In this document: positions 51,219-59,251 of the stretch, one piece after another
Layout of the letters: each line of letters opens with the position of its first letter
How positions within the stretch are numbered: position 1 is the stretch's first letter
NCBI RefSeq assembly: GCF_008704655.1
Contig: NZ_CP023688.1
Location: forward strand, 1,860,001-1,924,000
Reading direction: 5' to 3'
From: Streptomyces rimosus
GTDB taxonomy: Bacteria; Actinomycetota; Actinomycetes; Streptomycetales; Streptomycetaceae
DNA: 64,000 nt
Program-made: the position numbers and the translations under genes
Notes under the pieces: model-generated
What the model was told of the DNA's origin: nothing
The model's input: the letters and a program-made list of their open reading frames with translations, nothing else
Databases searched by the model: none

Positions 51219-53960
51219 TCACAGCCAGGTGTTGAACCGGCGGATGTACCAGGTCTTCACGCCCTGGGTGAGCAGGCAGTACGCCAGCAGCGTCCCGGCC
51301 AGCCACGGGAAGTAGCCGAGCGGCAGCGCCTGCATGCCGAGCGCCGTGGCCAGCGGCGAGAACGGCAGGGCGATGCCGAACGCCATGACCAGGGCGGTCA
51401 TCAGCAGCACCGGCCAGGTGGCCCGGGACTGCACGAAGGGGATACGGCGGGTGCGCAGCATGTGCACCACGAGCGTCTGCGTCAGCAGCCCCTCGACGAA
51501 CCAGCCGGACTGGAACAGCGCCTGGTGCGCCTCGCTGTCCGCCCCGAAGACATGCCACATCAGCAGGAACGTGGTGATGTCGAAGACCGAGCTGGTCGGT
51601 CCCAGGACGAGCATGAAGCGGCCGATGCCCCGTGCGTCCCAGGCGCGCGGCTTGCGCAGGTACTCCTCGTCCATCCGGTCCCAGGGCGTGGCGAGCTGCG
51701 AGATGTCGTAGCAGAGGTTCTGTACGAGCAGCTGGGTCGCCAGCATCGGCTGGAAGGGGATGAACGCGGAGGCGGCCAGCACCGAGAAGACGTTCCCGAA
51801 GTTCGAGGAGGCCGTCATCTTGATGTACTTGATAGTGTTGCCGAAGGTCCGGCGGCCCTGGAGGACACCCTGTCCGAGGACGGTCAGGTCCTTCTCCAGC
51901 AGGATGATGTCGGCGGACTCCTTGGCGATGTCCACGGCGGTGTCGACGGAGACACCGACGTCCGCCTCGCGCAGCGCCGCGGCGTCGTTGATGCCGTCGC
52001 CGAGGAAGCCGACCGTGTGCCCCGCCTTCTGCAGGGCGCGCACGATCCGGGCCTTCTGTACGGGGTTGACCTTGGCGAACACGGTGGTCGTCCGGACCAG
52101 TTCGGCCAGGTCCGGCTCGTCGAGCAGGTCCAGGTACGGGCCCGTGACGACGGTGCCCGCCTCGATGCCGACCTCGGCGCAGACCCGCGCCGCGACCGCC
52201 TCGCTGTCGCCGGTGACGACCTTGACGGCGATGCCACTGTCGGCCAGGGTCCGCAGCGCCTCGGCGGCGTCCGCCTTCGGCGGGTCGAGGAAGCCCAGGA
52301 AGCCGCGCAGGGTCAGCTCCGCCTCGTCCGCGACGCTGTACACGCCGTCGCCGCCCTCCGGGAACGTACGGGTCGCCACCGCCAGGACCCGCATGCCCTG
52401 CCGGTTGTGGTCCTCGGCGGCCCCGGCGACCTGACGGCGCAGCGCGTCGGTCAGCGGCACACACTGCCCGCCGTCGGCGAGGTGGGTGCACAGCGCGAGG
52501 ACTTCCTCGACCGCGCCCTTGGTGACCATGAGGTGCTCGTCGGCCGGGCCGTCGAGCCCGTTGCGCCGGAGCACCACGGACATCCGGCGCCGCGCGAAGT
52601 CGAAGGGGACCTCGTCGACGAGCGTGAAGCGGGCGTCGACGACCACCTCCTCGGCCTCGTGCATCCGGGCGACGACGGCCTGGTCCATGGGGTTGCGCAG
52701 ACCGGTCTGGAAGTGGCTGTTGAGGTAGGCGTACTCCAGAACCTCTCCGCTCCCGTCCCCGTCGCCGTCCTGCCTGCCGTACGCGTCGAGGCAGCGGTGC
52801 AGCACCACGCGGTCCTCGGTCAGCGTGCCGGTCTTGTCGGTGCACAGCACGTCCATCGCGCCGAGGTTCTGGATGGCGTTCAGGTGCTTGACGACGACCT
52901 TGCGCCGGGCCATGGCGACCGCGCCGCGCGCCAGGTTGGTGGTGACCACCATCGGCAGCATCTCGGGGGTCAGGCCCACCGCGACGGCCAGCGAGAAGGT
53001 CACCGCCTCGGCCCAGTCGCCCTTGGTCAGCCCGTTGATGGCGAACACCAGCGGCACCATGACCAGCATGAAGCGGATCAGCAGGAAGCTGACCTTGCGC
53101 ACCCCCGCGTCGAAGCCGGTCTCCGGCCGCTCACCGGCCAGCGAACCGGCCATCGACCCGAAGTAGGTGTCCGCCCCGGTGGCCACGACCACGCCGGTAG
53201 CGGTGCCGGAGGTGACCGACGTGCCGGCCAGCACCAGGTTGTCCGCCTCCACCGGGTCGGCGCTCCCGCCGTGGTCCCGCGCCGGGGTGTCGGCCTTGGC
53301 GACGGGCAGCGACTCGCCGGTCAGCGCGCCCTGCGCGACCATGAGGTCCTTGGCGGACAGCAGCCGCAGGTCGGCGGGTACGAGGTCACCGGCCGCCAGC
53401 TTGACGACATCGCCGCGCACCACGTCCGCCACCGGGATCTCCATGGTGGCCGGCGGCTGCGTCCGGCCGGGCCGGCGCTGCACGGCGGTGGTCGTGGTGA
53501 CCAGGGCGCGCAGCGCGGCGGCCGAGCTGTTCGAGCGGTACTCCTGCCAGAACCGCAGCAGCCCGCTGATCAGCACCATCGCGCCGAGGATCGGGATCTT
53601 CGGGTCGAAGGGCTCGGTGTCCGCGGCCTGGAGCCACTGCGCGTACATGACGACGGCCAGGGCGGCGAGGACGAGGATGAACGGGTTCCAGAACGCCTTG
53701 GCCAGCTGGACGTACCAGCGCGGGGCGCGCTCGTGCGCGACGACGTTGGGCCCGTCGTGCTCCAGGCGCGCCACGGCGTTGTCGTGGAGCAGCCCGTCGC
53801 GGACGGTCCGCAGGTCCTGAAGGACGCGGGAGACCGGACGGGCGCTGACGCCGGCCAGGTGCGCGGCGACGGCGCGGGTACGGGCTTCGAGTTCGGCGGC
53901 CCGGCGCTCCCGGCGGCGGCCCGGCGGCGCGAGCTTCTCGGGGGTGAGCAGGTTGGTCAT
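51219..53960 (-). CDS. mgtA: Magnesium-translocating P-type ATPase
   Basis: 913 residues from ATG 53960 with GGAGGGAGG just before it. It is a P3B ATPase: actuator TGESLPVAKAD, phosphorylation site CTDKTGTLTEDRV (Asp near 374), FPEGGDGVYSVADEAELTLRGFLGFLDPPKADAAEAL, VTGDSEAVAARV and LGDGINDAAALREADVGVSVDTAVDIAKESADIILLEKDLTVLGQGVLQGRRTFGN. The final block is characteristic of MgtA/MgtB. It imports Mg2+ using ATP. A 350-base leader after the 15-codon ORF at 54311-54358 suggests Mg2+- or translation-dependent control. Confidence 0.95.
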   Translation of the reverse strand: MTNLLTPEKLAPPGRRRERRAAELEARTRAVAAHLAGVSARPVSRVLQDLRTVRDGLLHDNAVARLEHDGPNVVAHERAPRWYVQLAKAFWNPFILVLAALAVVMYAQWLQAADTEPFDPKIPILGAMVLISGLLRFWQEYRSNSSAAALRALVTTTTAVQRRPGRTQPPATMEIPVADVVRGDVVKLAAGDLVPADLRLLSAKDLMVAQGALTGESLPVAKADTPARDHGGSADPVEADNLVLAGTSVTSGTATGVVVATGADTYFGSMAGSLAGERPETGFDAGVRKVSFLLIRFMLVMVPLVFAINGLTKGDWAEAVTFSLAVAVGLTPEMLPMVVTTNLARGAVAMARRKVVVKHLNAIQNLGAMDVLCTDKTGTLTEDRVVLHRCLDAYGRQDGDGDGSGEVLEYAYLNSHFQTGLRNPMDQAVVARMHEAEEVVVDARFTLVDEVPFDFARRRMSVVLRRNGLDGPADEHLMVTKGAVEEVLALCTHLADGGQCVPLTDALRRQVAGAAEDHNRQGMRVLAVATRTFPEGGDGVYSVADEAELTLRGFLGFLDPPKADAAEALRTLADSGIAVKVVTGDSEAVAARVCAEVGIEAGTVVTGPYLDLLDEPDLAELVRTTTVFAKVNPVQKARIVRALQKAGHTVGFLGDGINDAAALREADVGVSVDTAVDIAKESADIILLEKDLTVLGQGVLQGRRTFGNTIKYIKMTASSNFGNVFSVLAASAFIPFQPMLATQLLVQNLCYDISQLATPWDRMDEEYLRKPRAWDARGIGRFMLVLGPTSSVFDITTFLLMWHVFGADSEAHQALFQSGWFVEGLLTQTLVVHMLRTRRIPFVQSRATWPVLLMTALVMAFGIALPFSPLATALGMQALPLGYFPWLAGTLLAYCLLTQGVKTWYIRRFNTWL

Positions 53961-54283
53961 GACGAAACCTCCCTCCGTACGGGCGCGCGGCGGCGCCGGG
54001 GCATGGCGGCATATCGGCATGACGGCATGCCCCGGTGGCGCGCGGCGCCGGAACGGGGAATTCGGCGATCGTGAATTACGGGGTTACTGAATTACCGCAG
54101 GCACGGAAATGCGGGCACGCCGGAATACGCCGTGGCGCGGCGGTGCGCATTTCGCGCATGCCGGCAGGCGTGGACGTACGGGTATTCCGTACGGAGAAGA
54201 GAGAAACGCAGGGCACGACGACCGGGCAGGACCGTACGCGATGACGAGGCGCATCGCCCCCGTCGGTCACCCACGGCGAATTC

Positions 54284-54318
54284 ACCGGTCAGCCGGTCGG
54301 CCGATACAGGTCAGCCGG
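54284..54318 (-). repeat. Direct repeat and small hairpin at the end of the mgtA leader ORF
   Basis: GGTCAGCCGG occurs at 54287-54296 and again at 54309-54318, 22 bp apart; the second copy includes the leader ORF stop codon. The first forms a perfect ACCGG-TCAG-CCGGT hairpin (54284-54297). Together with flanking GGCCG/CGGCC sequences this could fold in alternative ways depending on whether a ribosome covers the leader ORF. Confidence 0.45.
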
Positions 54319-54358
54319 CCACTGCAACGCTGCGGCAAGGACTTCCTTCGGGACTCAT
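54311..54358 (-). CDS. Candidate mgtA leader peptide
   Basis: A 15-codon ORF, MSPEGSPCRSVAVAG then TGA, begins at ATG 54358. Its Shine-Dalgarno, AAGGAGGTGATC (54373-54362), matches all 12 bases of the 16S 3' tail complement, with eight bases between AAGGAGG and ATG, far stronger than any other site in the window. It lies about 350 bases before mgtA with no gene between. The acidic and proline-containing N-terminus (SPEGSP) recalls the ribosome-destabilising starts of enterobacterial MgtL. I infer a translational sensor of Mg2+ that decides whether mgtA-mgtC is transcribed or translated; the mechanism is not shown by sequence. Confidence 0.65.
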   Translation of the reverse strand: MSPEGSPCRSVAVAG

Positions 54359-54533
54359 CCCGATCACCTCCTTGCTCGCGCGGACACAAACCGGGTGCCG
54401 TGCGTTCCGGCACCCACACCACCGAATAATGCCATACGACCCCGGCCGTTCCCTCCCCCTTTCGGCCAAGAATTCCCCAAGCACCGGTGTGATACGGCTC
54501 GCACCCGGCCGCCGGTACGGCACCATCGTCTGC

Positions 54534-55547
54534 ATGGTGACGGGAAATGCCACGGCCGCGCGCACCGGTACGGGTACGGATACGGGCGGGGCACCACGGC
54601 GGCGGGCGGCCCGGGCCGGCGCGGCCCTGCTCCTGCTCGTCGTCACCGTGCCCCTGGCGTTCCGCGCCGCCGGCTCGGACGGCCCGACGCCCGTCCCCCA
54701 GCTGCTCGCGTTCCTGCCCTGGCTGCCGGTGCCCGCCGGGCTCGGCCTGGCACTGGCGTTCGCGGCCCGCTGGCGGCGCGGCCTGTTCTGGGCCGCCGCC
54801 GCGCTGCTCGTCACGGCCGCGTTCGTCCGGCCGTACGGTGCCGAGGCCCCCGCGCCGCACGGCCCGGCCGTCGCCCGCCTGCGCGTACTGACCGCGAACC
54901 TCGAATTCGGCCGGGCCACGGACGGGCTGCTCGCCACGCTGCGCCGGGAGCGGCCCGACCTGGTCGCGGTCCAGGAGTGCGACCCGGACCGCTGCGCCGC
55001 CGCCCTGGACTCCGCGCCCGTCCGCGCGGCCTACCCGTACCGCCTGCTCGCGGGATACGGAGCGGCCGAGGGCTCCGCCATGCTGAGCCGGTTCCCGCTC
55101 GCCCGGGACGGCGCGGTCGCGGGCGAACTGGCCATGCCGCGCGCGGCCGTCACCGTCGCAGGGCAGCGCCTGCGCTTCCAGGTCGCCCATCCGATGCCGC
55201 CGCTGCCCGCCTCCCTGGACACCTGGCGCACCGAACTCGGCCGCCTCCGCGCCCTGGCCGCCTCCCGCGGCCACGAACCCCTCATCGTCGCGGGCGACTT
55301 CAACTCCTCCCAGGACCACGCCGCCTTCCGCGCCCTCCTCGACACCGGCCTGCGCGACAGCGCCCGCCTGGCAGGCCACCCCCGCGCCCCGTCCTGGCCC
55401 TCCTGGACGGCTCCCGTACTGGGCGTCCAGATCGACCACGTACTGATCAGCGACGCGCTGCGCCCCCGCGCGGCACGCTTCCTCGACCTGCCGGACACGG
55501 ATCACCGGGCGCTGCTGGTCGACCTGGACCTGTACTCCGCCCGGTGA
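54534..55547 (+). CDS. Membrane-anchored endonuclease/exonuclease/phosphatase-family protein
   Basis: 337 residues from ATG 54534. Three hydrophobic segments at the N-terminus (AGAALLLLVVTVPLAF, LLAFLPWLPVPAGLGLALAF, LFWAAAALLVTAAFV) anchor an EEP domain with RVLTANLEFGRATDGL, DLVAVQECDPD (metal Glu), GSAMLSRFPLA, LIVAGDFNSSQDHAAFRALL, VQIDHVLIS and DTDHRALLVDLDL. The catalytic His/Asp set is complete. Such exported enzymes cleave nucleic acids, phospholipids or sugar phosphates. It is divergent from the mgtA leader. Confidence 0.88.
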   Translation: MVTGNATAARTGTGTDTGGAPRRRAARAGAALLLLVVTVPLAFRAAGSDGPTPVPQLLAFLPWLPVPAGLGLALAFAARWRRGLFWAAAALLVTAAFVRPYGAEAPAPHGPAVARLRVLTANLEFGRATDGLLATLRRERPDLVAVQECDPDRCAAALDSAPVRAAYPYRLLAGYGAAEGSAMLSRFPLARDGAVAGELAMPRAAVTVAGQRLRFQVAHPMPPLPASLDTWRTELGRLRALAASRGHEPLIVAGDFNSSQDHAAFRALLDTGLRDSARLAGHPRAPSWPSWTAPVLGVQIDHVLISDALRPRAARFLDLPDTDHRALLVDLDLYSAR

Positions 55548-55553
55548 GGCCCC

Positions 55554-56027
55554 CTACTCCCGTTCGCGGCGGTCGTACGCGGCGCGCGCCTCGGCGATCT
55601 CGCTCTGGTGCACCTCGGTCCAGGTGACCAGCGCCTGGATGGTGTCGTGCAGGGTCGCGCCCAGCGGCGTCAGTTCGTAGTCCACCCGGGGCGGCACGAC
55701 GGGGTGCACCGTACGGCGGACGAGGCCGTCGCGTTCGAGCTGGCGCAGGGTGACCGTCAGCATCCGCTGGCTGATGCCGTCCACCTCGCGCCGCAGTTCG
55801 GTGAAGCGCAGCGTGCGGCGGTCCAGGAGCGCGATGACGAGCAGCGACCACTTGTCGGCGACCCGGTCGAGGATCTGCCGGACCTCGCAGCCCTCCCGTA
55901 CGTCCCACTGCCGGGCGTCGTAGTCGCATCCCTCGCCGGGAGCGTGGCCGTGCGTGCCGTCGCCGCACGCCTGGGCCGGGTGGGTTACTCCGGTGTGCCC
56001 GGGTGACTTCGAAGTGCCTTCTTCCAT
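55554..56027 (-). CDS. HxlR-family transcriptional regulator
   Basis: 157 residues from ATG 56027. After a His/Gly-rich 35-residue tail (HTGVTHPAQACGDGTHGHAPGEGC), the HxlR winged HTH follows: VRQILDRVADKWSLLVIALLDRRTLRFTELRREVDGISQRMLTVTLRQLERDGLVRRTVHPVVPPRVDYELTPLG. HxlR regulators often respond to electrophiles or drugs. It is divergent from an MFS efflux gene; a 21-bp imperfect palindrome at 56055-56075 lies between the two starts. Confidence 0.92.
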   Translation of the reverse strand: MEEGTSKSPGHTGVTHPAQACGDGTHGHAPGEGCDYDARQWDVREGCEVRQILDRVADKWSLLVIALLDRRTLRFTELRREVDGISQRMLTVTLRQLERDGLVRRTVHPVVPPRVDYELTPLGATLHDTIQALVTWTEVHQSEIAEARAAYDRRERE

Positions 56028-56054
56028 GGTCGTACACGGTGCCGGAGGATGCGG

Positions 56055-56075
56055 TCGGTAACAAGAGGTAACCGA
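56055..56075. promoter_or_regulatory. HxlR operator candidate
   Basis: The 21-bp sequence begins TCGGTAAC and ends GTAACCGA, with a five-base centre AAGAG. Arms are complementary at seven of eight positions, and it also contains a GTAAC direct repeat. It sits between the divergent starts of the HxlR and MFS genes. Confidence 0.65.
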
Positions 56076-56096
56076 CCTACGCGGAAGGAACCGGCC

Positions 56097-57686
56097 ATGA
56101 GGCCCACCACCACGGCCCCGCCGCCCGGGGACGGCACCCGCATGAGCGGCCGCACCTGGGGCGTGCTGCTCGTCCTGTGCGGCGCGATCTTCCTGGAGGG
56201 GATCGACATCGCCATGCTGAACGCGGCGCTTCCGTCGATCCGGGCCGAACTCGGGCTGAGCACCGGCGAGTTGCAGTGGGTGATGAGCGCGTACGTGCTC
56301 GGCTACGGCGGCTTCATGCTGCTCGGCGGGCGGGCCGCCGACCTGTTCGGACGGCGGCGGATGTTCCTGCTGCCGCTCGCCGTCTTCCTCGCCTTCTCCG
56401 GCCTGGGCGGCCTCGCGGGCAACGGGTGGACACTCGTCCTCGCCCGGTTCGTGACGGGCGCGTGCGCCGCGTTCATGACCCCCGCCGGGCTGTCGGTCAT
56501 CACCACCGGCTTCCCCGCCGGCCCGCACCGCACCAAGGCGCTGCTGGTCTACTCGGGCACCGGGGGCGCCGGCTTCTCGGTCGGCCTGGTCGTCGGCGGC
56601 CTGCTGACGGCGGCCGACTGGCGGTGGGTGTTCTTCGCCCCGGTCGTCCTGGCGGCCCTGATCCTCGCCGCGGGGCTGCCGCTGCTTCCGCGTACGGAGG
56701 AAGCCCGTACGGAGGATGCCCGTGCGGTGAGGCCGCGTACGGCGAGGCCGCGTGCGATGAGGCCGCGCACGGCGAGGACGCCTCCGACTGAACCGGCCGG
56801 AGCGCGCCCGGGGTGTGGCCGCCCGCCCCGCACGCACCTGGACCTGCCCGGCGCACTCACCGTGACCGGCTCGATCCTCCTGTTCGTCCTGGCCGTCGAA
56901 CGCGCCACCCACGCCCCGCCGGTACAGACCGCGGCCGCCCTCGCCGCTTCCCTGATCCTTCTCCTCGCGTTCATACGGATCGAGCGGCGCTCCCCCGCCC
57001 CGCTGGTGCGGCCCGGCATCTTCCGTACGCACTCGCTGGTCCGCGCCAACCTCACCGGAGCGCTGTTCACCTGCGGGTTCTTCGGGTTCCAGTTCGTCGT
57101 CGTGCTCTACCTGCGCGAGCTGCGCGGCTGGTCGGCGCCGGAGACGGGCCTCGCGATGCTGGCCTTGGGCGCCGACGCGGTGCTCGCCCCCGTCCTGACG
57201 CCCCGCCTCGTGCGGCGGTTCGGCAACGCGCGGGTGATCCTCGGCGGCCTGCTGCTGGCGGTCCTCGCCTACGCCGCGTTCCTGCCGCTCGGCACGGACC
57301 GCGCGTACGCGGCGATGTTCCCCAGCCTCCTGCTGATCGGCATCGCCTTCGCACTGGCCTACGGCCCCCTGACCATCGTCGCCACGGACGGCATCGACCC
57401 CGGCGAACAGGGCCTGGCCGGCGGCCTGCTCCACACGTCCTTCCAGTTCGGCGCGGCCCTCGGCCTGTCGGCGACAACAGCCGCCATGTCCCTCGGCGGC
57501 CCCGACCCCCTAACCGCCTACCGCACCGCGCTCCTGGTCCCCGTCCTGTCCGCCGTACTCGCCGTCGTCGTCAGCCCGCGGGGCCGCGCTGCCCCCGTGC
57601 AAGCACCCCACTCGTCCCGACCCGTAGCCTCAAGCGACCACGCACCGCAGCAGCCCCTGGCGCGGGAAGGAACGAACAACGGATGA
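56097..57686 (+). CDS. MFS drug efflux transporter (DHA2, 14-TM type)
   Basis: 529 residues and about 14 membrane segments. Motifs: LEGIDIAMLNAALPSIRAELGLSTGELQWVMSAYVLGYGGFMLLGGRAADLFGRRRMFL (motif A), and LVYSGTGGAGFSVGLVVGGLLTAADWRWVFF (motif C, export type). The central loop contains an Arg/Thr/Ala/Pro-rich stretch of repeats (about residues 200-245: RTEEARTEDARAVRPRTARPR). It probably pumps out drugs or the cell's own products under control of the divergent HxlR protein. It overlaps the next gene by four bases. Confidence 0.93.
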   Translation: MRPTTTAPPPGDGTRMSGRTWGVLLVLCGAIFLEGIDIAMLNAALPSIRAELGLSTGELQWVMSAYVLGYGGFMLLGGRAADLFGRRRMFLLPLAVFLAFSGLGGLAGNGWTLVLARFVTGACAAFMTPAGLSVITTGFPAGPHRTKALLVYSGTGGAGFSVGLVVGGLLTAADWRWVFFAPVVLAALILAAGLPLLPRTEEARTEDARAVRPRTARPRAMRPRTARTPPTEPAGARPGCGRPPRTHLDLPGALTVTGSILLFVLAVERATHAPPVQTAAALAASLILLLAFIRIERRSPAPLVRPGIFRTHSLVRANLTGALFTCGFFGFQFVVVLYLRELRGWSAPETGLAMLALGADAVLAPVLTPRLVRRFGNARVILGGLLLAVLAYAAFLPLGTDRAYAAMFPSLLLIGIAFALAYGPLTIVATDGIDPGEQGLAGGLLHTSFQFGAALGLSATTAAMSLGGPDPLTAYRTALLVPVLSAVLAVVVSPRGRAAPVQAPHSSRPVASSDHAPQQPLAREGTNNG

Positions 57687-58009
57687 CACGCCCCTGGCGC
57701 AAGCTCGACCTGTCCGCGTGGGTCTCTCCAGCCGCCACCGGCCGCTGGTCCTGCACGCGCTGCGGCGCCGAAGCGTGCTCCTATCGCTACCGGATTCACC
57801 CGCCCGCATCTCCCCGGTACGAGCGCTGCGTCGGACTGACGTGGTGCACGCATTGCCGCGTCTACTCGGCGGCGCTGATCCACGTACCGCATACGACGCA
57901 CCTGGACGACGAATCCATGCCGCCGGCCCGGCCTGGACAGGACGAGCGGCCCGGCGCCTCAGAGGTCCAGGTGCTCGACCATGTGGACCGCCTCCTGTCC
58001 GGCCCGTGA
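57683..58009 (+). CDS. Small hypothetical zinc-ribbon protein
   Basis: 108 residues, coupled by ATGA overlap to the MFS gene. It contains WSCTRCGAEACSYRYRI and YERCVGLTWCTHCRVYSAALIHVPHTTHL, two CxxC pairs typical of a zinc ribbon, then an acidic tail with LDHVDRLLSG. I know no named family. It could bind nucleic acid or a small partner of the efflux pump. Confidence 0.65.
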   Translation: MTRPWRKLDLSAWVSPAATGRWSCTRCGAEACSYRYRIHPPASPRYERCVGLTWCTHCRVYSAALIHVPHTTHLDDESMPPARPGQDERPGASEVQVLDHVDRLLSGP

Positions 58010-58023
58010 CGCGGCGCCGTCCC

Positions 58024-59217
58024 TCACGCCGCCGAAACCGGCCCCATCCTCTCCAACGCCGTCGGCGCATCATGATGAATCGGCGTATGCGCGCCGGTGA
58101 GCGGCGTGCCCGTGCCGCCGCGGCGGTTGGCGATGATTTCGGCGGCGATGGAGAGGGCGGTTTCTTCGGGGGTGCGGGCGCCCAGGTCGAGGCCGATCGG
58201 TGAGCGCAGGCGGTTGAGTTCGAGTTCGGTCAGGCCCGCGGCGCGGAGGCGGTCCAGGCGGTCGAGGTGGGTGCGGCGGGAGCCCATGGCGCCGACGTAG
58301 GCGACCGGTAGGCGCAGGGCGCGTTCCAGGAGGGGGACGTCGAATTTGGCGTCGTGGGTCAGGACGCACAGCACCGTGCGGGCGTCGAGGTCCTGGGTTT
58401 CGAGGTAGCGGTGCGGCCAGTCGACGACGATCTCGTCCGCGTCGGGGAAGCGGGCGCGGGTGGCGAAGACGGGGCGGGCGTCGCAGACGGTGACGTGGTG
58501 GCCGAGGAACTTGCCGGCGCGCACCAGGGCGGCGGCGAAGTCGATGGCGCCAAAGACGATCATGCGGGGTGCGGGGACGGAGGATTCGACGAGGAGGGTG
58601 ACGGGTTCGCCGCAGCGCGAGCCGTCGGCGCCGACCTCGACGGTGGCGGTGCGGCCCGCGTCCAGGAGGGCGCGGGTCTCGTGGAGGGCGGTGCGGTCCA
58701 GGTCCGGGTGGCCGCCGAGGGTGCCGGTGGCGGTGCCGTCCGGGCGTACGAACAGGGCGTGGCCCAGGAGGTGCGCCGGGCCGCGGACGACCCGGGCCAC
58801 CGCCGCCGCCTCACCCGAGGCGGCGGCGGCCAGGGCCGTGGTGATGACGGCGGCGGGCGCCTCGGACTCGGCGGCGGCATCGCGCCCCGGTTCCTCCGCA
58901 CCGTACGGTCGTACCGGAGTGATCAGGATGTCGATGACGCCTCCGCAGGTCAGGCCGACCGCGAAGGCGTCCTCGTCGCTGTAGCCGAAGCGCTCCAGAA
59001 CCGTTTCCCCGGTGCGCAGCGCCTCCTGGCACAGCTCGTAGACCGCGCCCTCCACGCAGCCGCCGGAGACCGACCCGACCGCGGTGCCGTCGCCGTCCAC
59101 GGCCAGGGCGGCGCCGGGCTGGCGGGGGGCGCTGCCGCTGGTGGCCACGACCGTGGCCACCGCGAAGGGGCGTCCCTGCCGGGCCCACCGGTGCAGCTCG
59201 TCGGCGATGTCCAGCAT
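58024..59217 (-). CDS. xdhC: XdhC-family molybdenum cofactor maturation factor
   Basis: 397 residues. The N-terminal XdhC_CoxI domain (AVATVVATSGSAPRQPGAALAVDGDGTAVGSVSGGCVEGAVYELCQEAL, with the conserved GSVSGGCVE) and the C-terminal Rossmann part (RMIVFGAIDFAAALVRAGKFLGHHVTVCDARPVFATRARFPDADEIVVDWPH, THDAKFDVPLLERAL, YVGAMGSRRTH) are complete. It binds molybdenum cofactor and helps its sulfuration before insertion into xanthine dehydrogenase. It is last in the operon after the purine permease, with 34 bp between. Confidence 0.94.
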   Translation of the reverse strand: MLDIADELHRWARQGRPFAVATVVATSGSAPRQPGAALAVDGDGTAVGSVSGGCVEGAVYELCQEALRTGETVLERFGYSDEDAFAVGLTCGGVIDILITPVRPYGAEEPGRDAAAESEAPAAVITTALAAAASGEAAAVARVVRGPAHLLGHALFVRPDGTATGTLGGHPDLDRTALHETRALLDAGRTATVEVGADGSRCGEPVTLLVESSVPAPRMIVFGAIDFAAALVRAGKFLGHHVTVCDARPVFATRARFPDADEIVVDWPHRYLETQDLDARTVLCVLTHDAKFDVPLLERALRLPVAYVGAMGSRRTHLDRLDRLRAAGLTELELNRLRSPIGLDLGARTPEETALSIAAEIIANRRGGTGTPLTGAHTPIHHDAPTALERMGPVSAA

Positions 59218-59251
59218 GTCGGTCTCCTTACGGTGATGGCGAGGGCGGGCG

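Noticed and set aside
50424..54074. Very long open frame on the plus strand opposite mgtA and mgtC
   Set aside because: High-GC DNA leaves long stop-free antisense frames. The translation is low-complexity (Gly, Arg, His, Asp, Gln-rich) with no domain, while the minus strand encodes clear MgtA and MgtC proteins.
54076..54285. Second small ORF (GTG 54285) between the mgtA leader peptide and mgtA
   Set aside because: It has no good Shine-Dalgarno and overlaps repeat structure; the peptide has no feature to support it.
56690..56790. Possible intrinsic repeat element in the MFS gene
   Set aside because: The repeated CGTACGGAGG/GGCCGCG-type units are in frame and code an Arg/Ala/Pro-rich loop; this looks like local slippage within the coding region, not a mobile repeat.
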